Assembly (NCBI GenBank): GCA_037440765.1
Contig: JBBITL010000060.1
Coordinates: 1 to 26,815 of the forward strand
DNA from: DTKY01 sp037440765
Lineage (GTDB): Bacteria; Acidobacteriota; Terriglobia; Bryobacterales; Bryobacteraceae
Length of the DNA stretch: 26,815 bases
Direction: 5' to 3'
Position numbers and translations under genes: made by a program. Under the pieces are notes generated by a model, which had not been told where the DNA came from, did no database searches, and worked only from the letters and a program-made list of their open reading frames with translations. Below, in pieces: positions 10,038 to 16,109 of this stretch (positions within the stretch are counted from its first letter, which is position 1; each line of letters starts with the position of its first letter).

Positions 10038-10922
10038 CTACTGGTACAGCGTGCCGGCATTCACCACTGGCTGTGCGTTCTGCTCGCCGCACAGAACCAC
10101 AAGCAGGTTGCTCACCATGGCCGCCTTGCGCTCTTCGTCCAGCAGCACAACCTGCTTCCGGCTGAGGCTCTCCAGGGCCATCTCGACCATGCCCACCGCG
10201 CCTTCGACGATCTTCTGCCGCGCGGCGATGACGGCGCTGGCCTGCTGGCGCCGCAGCATGGCGTTGGCGATCTCCGGCGCATAGGCCAGGTGGCTGATGC
10301 GCGCCTCGATCACCTCGATGCCGGCCTTGGCCAGACGGTCCTGTATCTCGTGCTGCAGGCGGTCGCTGATCTCACCCGCCGAAAGACGAAGCGAAAGCTG
10401 GCCGGTGTCGTGAGCGTCGTAGGGATACGACGTGGCCAGGCTCCGCACCGCGGCCTCGCTCTGCACGTGGACGAACTGCTCGTAGTCGTCGACGTTGAAC
10501 ATGGCCTCGGCCGTGTCCACCACCTTCCAGACCACCACCGCCGCTATCTCGATGGGATTGCCGTCGTGATCGTTTACCTTCAGCTTGCCGCTCTCAAAGT
10601 TGCGGACCCGCAGCGACACCCGGCGCCGCGAGGTCAGGGGATTCACCCACCAGAAACCCATCTCCTTCAGGCTTCCTTTGTAACGGCCGAAGAGCAGAAC
10701 CACCCGCGCCTCGTTCGGATTCACCACCGTGAGTCCGCCGAAACAGACGCAGTCGACGGCCAGAACCCCGAACCACGCCAGCATGATTCCGTGGCGATCC
10801 CCCCTGGCCGCATCCACGGCCATGTAGAGCGAGGCTGCCCCGAGCAGTATCAGTATGAACAACAGCAGCCATCCTGAAAAACCGCGCAAAACCCTTTCTT
10901 GGAACATCCGAGTCTCAGTCAT
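10038..10922 (-). CDS. SPFH/Band-7 domain membrane protein
   Basis: A 294-residue stomatin/flotillin-superfamily protein. Two membrane helices occupy about residues 15-37 (GWLLLFILILLGAASLYMAV) and 47-68, then the PHB domain begins with VVNPNEARVVLLFGRYKGS, GFWWVNPL and the IEIAAVVVWKVVDTAEAMF strand. The helical part (about 160-250) carries EIQDRLAKAGIEVIEARISHLAYAPEIANAMLRRQQA, the region used for oligomerisation. The end, DEERKAAMVSNLLVVLCGEQNAQPVVNAGTLYQ, is characteristic of a bacterial subgroup. Proteins of this type form ring or cage assemblies on membranes and often work with a protease or scaffold partner. It is the first gene of a three-gene operon. The start at 10922 abuts the palindromic operator. 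Confidence 0.92.
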   Translation of the reverse strand: MTETRMFQERVLRGFSGWLLLFILILLGAASLYMAVDAARGDRHGIMLAWFGVLAVDCVCFGGLTVVNPNEARVVLLFGRYKGSLKEMGFWWVNPLTSRRRVSLRVRNFESGKLKVNDHDGNPIEIAAVVVWKVVDTAEAMFNVDDYEQFVHVQSEAAVRSLATSYPYDAHDTGQLSLRLSAGEISDRLQHEIQDRLAKAGIEVIEARISHLAYAPEIANAMLRRQQASAVIAARQKIVEGAVGMVEMALESLSRKQVVLLDEERKAAMVSNLLVVLCGEQNAQPVVNAGTLYQ

Positions 10923-10950
10923 GACATCAAAATGATATCATTTAGATGTC
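10923..10950. promoter_or_regulatory. 28-bp palindromic operator of the SPFH operon
   Basis: Thirteen of fourteen base pairs are symmetric about the centre at 10936/10937. Three GAYATC boxes sit exactly 11 bases apart: GACATC (10923-10928), GATATC (10934-10939) and GATGTC (10945-10950, inverted). One helical turn spacing puts them on one DNA face, as expected for cooperative binding. The site covers the operon's -10 box and most of the -10/-35 spacer, so a bound protein would block transcription. The RHH protein encoded in the operon is the natural candidate. Confidence 0.75.
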
Positions 10951-10961
10951 GCGAATGTCAA
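10932..10961 (-). promoter_or_regulatory. Promoter of the SPFH operon, nearly leaderless
   Basis: Read leftward, TTGACA (complement of 10956-10961) is a perfect -35, followed by 18 bases and TATCAT (complement of 10932-10937), five of six matches to the -10 consensus. Initiation 6-8 bases further would fall at about 10924-10926, two to four bases before the ATG at 10920-10922. There is no room for a ribosome site, so the message is probably leaderless. Confidence 0.65.
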
Positions 10962-11001
10962 GGCCTACTCTCGGGCATCGTCCGAAAGGTAGAATACGGA
11001 C

Positions 11002-12390
11002 GTGCCTACTGGTAGCAGACTTGAGCTCGATCGCCGCGCGTTCATCCGGGCGGCGGGTCTCGGCGCGCTGGCGCTGCCGCTGCCTGGCGCTGCCGATCCC
11101 TGGGACCAGGTTCCATCCATTCTGAGCCGGATCAAGCCGCCGCGCTTCCCTGCGCGCGAGTTCGTCATCACCGGCTACGGCGCACGCGACGACGGGAAGA
11201 CGGACTGCACTCAGGCCATCGCGCGCGCCATAGACGAATGCACGCGCTCGGGCGGCGGGCGCGTTGTGATCCCGGCCGGGAACTTCCTCAGCGGAGCCAT
11301 ACGTCTGCGGAGCAATGTGGATCTGCACGTCTCGGAGGGCGCCACGCTGCGCTTCAGCCAGGACCCGCGCCATTACCTGCCCGTGGTTCTCACCCGGTGG
11401 GAGGGGGTTGAGTGCATGAACTACTCGCCGCTGATCTACGCATACGGCGAGAAGAACATCGCGCTCACCGGGCGCGGCACGCTGGAGGGCCAGGCGGATA
11501 ACCGGCATTGGTGGGGCTGGAAAGGCAGAGCCGAGTACGGCTGGAGGGAGGGCGATCCCTCCGAACGCAAGGCCCGCGCCGCGCTGTTCGAGATGGGGGA
11601 GAAGGACGTGCCGGTGAGCGAGCGCATCATGGGTGAGGGCGCGTTCCTGCGGCCGAACTTCGTGCAGCCCTACCGGTGCGAAGGCGTGCTGGTGGAGGAC
11701 GTCACGTTCCACTCCGCGCCCATGTGGCTGGTTCACCCCGTGCTTTCGTCGAACGTGGTGGTGCGGCGCATGAAGGTTATCAGCCACGGCCCGAACAACG
11801 ACGGCTGCAATCCGGAATCCTGCCGGGACGTGCTGATCGAGGATTGCCTGTTCGACACCGGCGACGACTGCATCGCCATAAAGAGCGGGCGCAACAGGGA
11901 CGGCCGCCGCCTGGCGACTCCGTCGGAGAACATCGTCATCCGGGGCTGCCAGATGAAGGAAGGCCACGGCGGGGTCACCGTCGGCAGCGAGGCGTCCGGC
12001 GACGTGCGAAACGTCTTCGCCGAGAACTGCCGCATGGACAGCCCCAACCTGGACCGGGCCCTGCGTTTCAAGACCAACTCGGTGCGCGGGGGCGTTATCG
12101 AGCGCATCTACATGCGCAACGTCACCGTGGGCCAGGTGGCCGACGCCGTGCTGCACGTCGATCTGTTCTACGAGGAGGGCGACAAGGGGCGGTACCCGCC
12201 GGTGGTGCGAGACATCGAGATGCGCAACGTGACGTCCGGCAAGAGCACCTACGCGCTCTACCTGCGCGGCTACAAGCACGCGCCGATACGCAACGTGCGC
12301 ATCGTCAACTGCAAGTTCGAGAACGCCGCCAAGCCCGATGTGATCGAGAACGTGGAGGGATTGATTTTCTCCCGCGCAACGGGCGCCTGA
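11002..12390 (+). CDS. Glycoside hydrolase family 28 (polygalacturonase-like), Tat-exported
   Basis: A 462-residue right-handed beta-helix enzyme that should cleave galacturonan-type polysaccharides outside the cytoplasm. The GTG at 11002 gives an N-terminus with a twin-arginine signal (DRRAFIRAAGLGALALPLPGAA). The early segment FVITGYGARDDGKTDCTQAI is the standard GH28/pectin-lyase-fold start. Catalytic motifs are complete: NNDG (Asp267), GDD (Asp288, Asp289), GHG (His322) and RFK (Arg355, Lys357); the 21-residue spacing from first to second Asp matches fungal polygalacturonases. AAAGGT at 10985-10990 could be a ribosome site; a TAGAAT box at 10990-10995 would instead make a very short leader. 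It stands alone on this strand, divergent from the SPFH operon. Exact substrate (endo, exo, rhamnogalacturonan) cannot be told. Confidence 0.93.
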   Translation: MPTGSRLELDRRAFIRAAGLGALALPLPGAADPWDQVPSILSRIKPPRFPAREFVITGYGARDDGKTDCTQAIARAIDECTRSGGGRVVIPAGNFLSGAIRLRSNVDLHVSEGATLRFSQDPRHYLPVVLTRWEGVECMNYSPLIYAYGEKNIALTGRGTLEGQADNRHWWGWKGRAEYGWREGDPSERKARAALFEMGEKDVPVSERIMGEGAFLRPNFVQPYRCEGVLVEDVTFHSAPMWLVHPVLSSNVVVRRMKVISHGPNNDGCNPESCRDVLIEDCLFDTGDDCIAIKSGRNRDGRRLATPSENIVIRGCQMKEGHGGVTVGSEASGDVRNVFAENCRMDSPNLDRALRFKTNSVRGGVIERIYMRNVTVGQVADAVLHVDLFYEEGDKGRYPPVVRDIEMRNVTSGKSTYALYLRGYKHAPIRNVRIVNCKFENAAKPDVIENVEGLIFSRATGA

Positions 12391-12492
12391 GGCGGAGGTC
12401 ACTCATCGCGGACTGTTGACGCCCAGCTCCAAGCTGGCGGCCGGCCCGGCGGCCGTCTGAGGCGCCTTGCCTGTTCGTAGCGCGGAGAGAAC

Positions 12493-12897
12493 CTACGGGA
12501 GGAGTGTGGTTCCCCGGTGAACCGCGGCCAAGGCGGGGTCCATCGTGGCTAACGAACCGCCGTGTTTCCCCGCCAGCAGCACCAGGCAGGCGTCGTTGAC
12601 CTGCCTATGGCCGATGATTCCCGTGGTTGGCATGTCGAGACATGAAACGTCGTCCGGCCAGAACACGTGTCGCGGGAGTGAGGCAATCGATTCGAGCAGG
12701 AGCCTGGCGGATTCCTGAGTCGCTTCCACACCGGCGCGCAGGTGAAAACGGAAGAGCGCGCCTTGGGTGATGGGGCAAGTCGCGAACCGACGCCCCTTGA
12801 GAAACCACTCCGCCGCGCGCGCGTTCTGACTGTGCTCGGGAGTCGCCAGCGCTCTGAGGACGTTGGAGTCGAGCAGGTGGACCTTACTCTTCGTCAT
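12493..12897 (-). CDS. vapC: VapC-type PIN-domain toxin
   Basis: A 134-residue PIN-domain ribonuclease, the toxin half of a type II toxin-antitoxin pair. It begins KVHLLDSNVLRAL (Asp10 is the first metal ligand), continues with the TCPITQGALFRF helix, and ends with GHRQVNDACLVLLAGKHGG (Asp102) and LATMDPAL (Asp120). This is the VapC subgroup with the GHRQxxDA motif. The usual second glutamate is not obvious; Asp82 or Asp83 might serve. The ATG at 12897 overlaps the end of the upstream antitoxin frame by 14 bases, the normal vapBC arrangement. The toxin reading frame is intact, although its antitoxin looks damaged. Confidence 0.87.
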   Translation of the reverse strand: MTKSKVHLLDSNVLRALATPEHSQNARAAEWFLKGRRFATCPITQGALFRFHLRAGVEATQESARLLLESIASLPRHVFWPDDVSCLDMPTTGIIGHRQVNDACLVLLAGKHGGSLATMDPALAAVHRGTTLLP

Positions 12898-13135
12898 CGA
12901 GAGCCTTTACGTCTTCGGTGGTCACAGGCCGCACGCGGCGGAAAGTGGGGAAGCCGTAATCGCTCATCTTGATGGACGCGCTTTTCGCCCCTTTCGCCGA
13001 TTGCAGAACGAGGTCGCCGACCACCCGCCCGAGGCAATCGGTGGGTTCGCTCAGGCTGCTGCGCCGCCAAGCCGGACGCAATTGAGAACGTCGTGGAATT
13101 GCTTTTCTCCGGCAGCGGTGGTAGTGTGAAGTCAC
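12884..13135 (-). pseudogene. VapB-type antitoxin, apparently frameshifted
   Basis: The C-terminal part is recognisable: LGRVVGDLVLQ followed by YGFPTFRRVRPVTTEDVKALDDEE, the toxin-wrapping tail of VapB antitoxins. The N-terminal DNA-binding half does not continue in that frame. Pieces resembling it occur in the two other frames: HTTTAAGEKQFHDVL (from about 13128) and SIASGLAAQQ (about 13094-13062). Three one-base insertions would explain this and restore the frame from a GTG at 13133-13135. Translated as is, the middle is a basic, non-family sequence. Either the antitoxin is decaying or the read has indel errors. The tail is a solid call; the N-terminal reconstruction is inference. Confidence 0.55.
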
Positions 13136-13220
13136 GTGGATCGATTTAGGGGCCCGAGGGGTCTGGCTAATTGCAACCACGTAAAAAAGTGCTAAAGGCG
13201 AACCGGAATGACAAGGCTTG

Positions 13221-13250
13221 AACCCGTGGCGAAGCGCCGCGGGTTTTTCG
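13221..13250 (+). terminator. Intrinsic terminator without an obvious gene before it
   Basis: AACCCGTGGC (13221-13230) pairs with GCCGCGGGTT (13236-13245) around loop GAAGC, one G-T wobble, followed by a T run. No + strand coding gene ends just upstream, since vapBC runs the other way. It therefore terminates either a short RNA starting between about 13130 and 13200, or read-through from GH28. I found no convincing promoter there. It also sits 33 bases before the next start codon, so attenuation of that gene is another option. Confidence 0.65.
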
Positions 13251-13283
13251 TTTCTTGAGCCGGTTGCGGCCAACGGAGGACCT

Positions 13284-13625
13284 ATGAACGTTCGGCCTAA
13301 AACTTACTCAGGGAAGCGTCCCTCGCTGGTGGGCGCCGAGGGAGAACTGGAATCGGTCTCCATCGCCGCCGACCCGCGGTTTTTGGAGCGGTTGCTGGAG
13401 ACGCTGGCGGAACTCCCCTTCCCCGTGAACCCGCAGATTCGCCACAGCGCAGCCCAGCCTGTGGCGACGGTCGAGTTTCCCGCTTACGCTTCACGCCTGG
13501 AGGAGATCCGCAGGGCGGTGGCAGCGCGGGGCTTCGACCCCGCCTCGGTGACTGTCAAGAGCATGCTGGAGCAGATCCGCGAAGGCAGCGGCCGGGTGCG
13601 TCCCAGCCCGACCGAGTGTGGTTGA
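13284..13625 (+). CDS. Small conserved-looking hypothetical protein
   Basis: A 113-residue soluble protein. The ATG at 13284 is chosen over in-frame upstream codons because GGAGGA sits 7 bases before it and the upstream part lies in the terminator. The core (about 25-100) has the order helix (PRFLERLLETLAELPFPVNP), strand (QPVATVEFPAY), helix (ASRLEEIRRAVAARGF) and strand (ASVTVKSMLEQI). That beta/alpha pattern could be a ferredoxin-like or ACT-like fold, but I recognise no family. There is no signal peptide and no cysteine motif. It is followed by rpsT, whose promoter overlaps its stop codon. Confidence 0.7.
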   Translation: MNVRPKTYSGKRPSLVGAEGELESVSIAADPRFLERLLETLAELPFPVNPQIRHSAAQPVATVEFPAYASRLEEIRRAVAARGFDPASVTVKSMLEQIREGSGRVRPSPTECG

Positions 13626-13651
13626 CCGAGGCCGGGAGGCTGGGTTATTCT
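13622..13651 (+). promoter_or_regulatory. Likely rpsT promoter
   Basis: TTGACC (13622-13627) lies 18 bases before TATTCT (13646-13651). The -35 box contains the stop codon of the preceding gene. The start would be near 13658, giving an S20 leader of about 30 bases that includes GAGGAG at 13671-13676. Confidence 0.45.
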
Positions 13652-13690
13652 TTGATTTAGAACGACTTCTGAGGAGTGTGTTTCGCCTAG

Positions 13691-13960
13691 ATGGCCAATA
13701 CTTTTTCCGCGATCAAACGCGACCGGCGCGCCAAGCGCCGCACTGCGATCAACGTCATGCGCAAGTCGCGCCTTCGCCACACCGTGCGCGCTTTTCGCCG
13801 CCTGTTGGAGAAGGACGACCTGGCAGCCGCCAAGACCGCGCTGCCAAAGACCTTCACCATGATCGACCGGGCGGTCAAATGGGGCATAATAAAGAAGAAC
13901 ACGGCTTCCCGCTACAAGTCCAGGCTCTCGCTCCGGCTCAACTCACTGGCGAAAGCCTGA
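13691..13960 (+). CDS. rpsT: 30S ribosomal protein S20
   Basis: An 89-residue, strongly basic helical protein that binds 16S rRNA early in assembly of the small subunit. It opens with MANTFSAIKRDRRAKRRTAINVMRKSRLR and has the family pattern AAKTALPKTFTMIDRAVKWGIIKKNTASRYKSRLS. The length matches the family. A purine-rich GAGGAG at 13671-13676 lies somewhat far (14 bases) from the ATG. It converges with the GH57 gene with only 18 bases between the two stop codons and no clear terminator there, so the two transcripts may overlap. Confidence 0.97.
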   Translation: MANTFSAIKRDRRAKRRTAINVMRKSRLRHTVRAFRRLLEKDDLAAAKTALPKTFTMIDRAVKWGIIKKNTASRYKSRLSLRLNSLAKA

Positions 13961-13978
13961 TAGCGGAGCGCCGCAACC

Positions 13979-16105
13979 TCACCCGTGCCAACCGGCCGGC
14001 GCGGCGGTTCCGCACTCGAGACGTCCCTGCGCGGGCAGGTAACCCATGGGCAGGCCCTGCTGCCAGAGCGACACCTGGAAGTTCGCCGGCTGGCCCGGAG
14101 CGATCCCCAGGGCCGCGTAGGGAAGCCGCACTTCCAGGATCCTGCGGAACGCCGCCGAGACCTCCGGCGGCTCGCAACCGACCCCGCCACCCTCGCTGAG
14201 GCGGAGCCGGACCGGGCGGGCGGCCCCGGGCTCGGCAGCCACAGTGATCCGCACCTCCATCCCGGATAGCGCCTCCAGCGCGTGGGGCTCGAAGTCCAGC
14301 CTCAGGTAGAGGCTCGAAGCATCGTGGCCGTAGCGCAACTCCCTGGCCAGCGGCGCGCGCCCGTGCATGGCGCCGCTGCGCGCGTCCACGCGGTACACGC
14401 CGGCGCCCAGCCACTCGAAGAATGAGGTTACCTCGCCGTCGATTGCCGGCTGGATCGGACCGCTCGGCGCCTCGTGAAACTCACGCACCGGGACCCGCAG
14501 GATCGGGCGCGACAACTGTTCGGGTGGGGCCAGCCCCAGGGCACGATACACGTTGGACAGGTGGTCCCGGTAGAGCTGGTCGAACTCCGGCCGGTTGGCC
14601 GAGTCGTGCTGGGGGCCGTACCACCAGCACCAGTCGCTGCCCTCGGCGATGAGCAGTTCCTCGAGCGCGAGTTCAAGATTCTCGCGGCTCGGGCTGGCAG
14701 CCTCCGCTGACGAGGCGACGCGTTCGTAGGTGCGCCGCGCCGCCAGCAGGCACTCCCACGCCTGGTTGTCCTCGGCGTCGCCTATCCAGATGTCGAAATT
14801 CGCGTTGATCCAGGAAGCCGGGAAGATGTGCCCGAGGGGTTCCGGCTCGCTCCGCGCCAGCGCCTCGCTCACGGTGAGCGCGACAATCCCGGGGTCCTCC
14901 GAAATGCGCCTGTACAGTTCCCGCAGGAAGGGGCGCCCGTTTTGCTCGTAGTATTCCCAGGCGTTTTCCCCGTCCAGAATGATTGGGACGAGCGCGTCGC
15001 GTCCGGAGGCCAGAATGGGCCGGCAGTTCTCGTGGATACGGCCCAGCAGGTCCGAGGCGGCCTCGGCGGCGCCCATCCGGGAGTAGACGAAGCCCACCAG
15101 GTCGCTCAGGAAGTGATCCCGGAACAACAGGCGTATCTCCCGTCCGCCGCTGCGCCAGACGTACGGCCTGTATGTCTCGGCGGGGCCGGCGGGCGCCCCC
15201 AGTGTTCTGGCGAGCACCCCGCTGTCGGTGGCCGCCCACTGGAATCCCAGTTCACTGGCCAGCGCCAGCACCTCATCGGAAACCGACCCTTCCGAGGGCC
15301 ACAGGCCCGCCGTTTCGCAACCGAACTTCTCCCGCATGTAAGCGCGCGCCCGCTCCAGCTGGCGGCGGGCGTCCTGCGGGTAGCTGAACCGGCTGGGGAG
15401 CGCCACCTCCGGATGGGAGACGCGCGCGATGTCGGAGTCGCAGATAAGCGGCAGAATGGGGTGGTAGAACGGCGTGGTCGAAACCTCGATCTGCCCGCGG
15501 GCCGCGAATTCGCGGTAGGCGGGCATAACCGTCGCCAGAAACTCGTTCTGCTTGCGGCCCAGCAGCGCCTGGTCCTCCAGCGAGTAGCCGCGTCCCTTCA
15601 GCGCCAGTTCCCGCACTTCAGCGTCGCCGCGCACGCTGTCCTCGTCGAACCAGACAAGTTGCGAAAGCACCTGAAGATCGCGGAAGGCCTGCGCGCCCAG
15701 CATGCGCCTGGCGCGCGTCACGTTGCGGTCGGCGGTTCTCCAGACGTCGTACAGCTCCGCGTAACGCGGATAGCGGGAGATCATGCGGCCGTGGTCGGCC
15801 TGGAAGAAGTAGCGGAGGATGAAAGCCTGCTCGCTCTCGGCGAGTTCTTCGGAGGGCTTCAGGGCGCATTTAAGAAACGGGTCCGAGGCGCGCCCGGCGG
15901 CATACTCTTCCACCTGCACCATCATGGAGGGCACCACGTTGAAAGTCTGATGCACCTCGGGGAAATCCTCGAGCACGCGCACCATGCCGCGATAGTCCTT
16001 GAGCGCGTGGAGCCGCGTCCAGGGCAGTTTGTACTCGCCCGAGACGAGGTCCTTATAGAAGGGCTGGTGCATGTGCCAGAGAACGCACAGGTGGATCTTC
16101 GGCAT
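13979..16105 (-). CDS. Glycoside hydrolase family 57 (alpha-amylase/amylopullulanase type)
   Basis: A 708-residue enzyme acting on alpha-glucans. The ATG at 16105 is 4 bases after the upstream stop and gives the canonical start MPKIHLCVLWHMHQPFYKD (region 1, HMHQP). Other GH57 motifs are the STTPFYHPILPLI segment, GLWPSEGSVSDE with nucleophile Glu272, and ILDGENAWEYY with acid/base Asp378. No signal peptide is visible, so it is probably cytoplasmic and involved in glycogen or maltodextrin turnover. The last 170 residues (from about 535) look like a separate beta-sandwich (IDGEVTSFFEW, YGHDASSLYLRLDFEP, PYAALGIAPGQPANFQVSLW), resembling a CBM9/DOMON-type carbohydrate-binding module. It is the last gene of a leftward run from nadA. 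Confidence 0.92.
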   Translation of the reverse strand: MPKIHLCVLWHMHQPFYKDLVSGEYKLPWTRLHALKDYRGMVRVLEDFPEVHQTFNVVPSMMVQVEEYAAGRASDPFLKCALKPSEELAESEQAFILRYFFQADHGRMISRYPRYAELYDVWRTADRNVTRARRMLGAQAFRDLQVLSQLVWFDEDSVRGDAEVRELALKGRGYSLEDQALLGRKQNEFLATVMPAYREFAARGQIEVSTTPFYHPILPLICDSDIARVSHPEVALPSRFSYPQDARRQLERARAYMREKFGCETAGLWPSEGSVSDEVLALASELGFQWAATDSGVLARTLGAPAGPAETYRPYVWRSGGREIRLLFRDHFLSDLVGFVYSRMGAAEAASDLLGRIHENCRPILASGRDALVPIILDGENAWEYYEQNGRPFLRELYRRISEDPGIVALTVSEALARSEPEPLGHIFPASWINANFDIWIGDAEDNQAWECLLAARRTYERVASSAEAASPSRENLELALEELLIAEGSDWCWWYGPQHDSANRPEFDQLYRDHLSNVYRALGLAPPEQLSRPILRVPVREFHEAPSGPIQPAIDGEVTSFFEWLGAGVYRVDARSGAMHGRAPLARELRYGHDASSLYLRLDFEPHALEALSGMEVRITVAAEPGAARPVRLRLSEGGGVGCEPPEVSAAFRRILEVRLPYAALGIAPGQPANFQVSLWQQGLPMGYLPAQGRLECGTAAPAGWHG

Positions 16106-16109
16106 GGGG

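Noticed and set aside
10942..12402. A 486-codon minus strand open frame opposite GH28
   Set aside because: The + strand frame carries every GH28 catalytic motif and a Tat signal. The opposite frame is low-complexity and His/Ala/Arg-rich.
13175..13248. Possible c-di-GMP (GEMM-I) riboswitch before the small hypothetical gene
   Set aside because: GGCGAACC is close to the GEMM GGCAAACC box, but the matching GGGACGCAAAGCC side and the two stems are missing.
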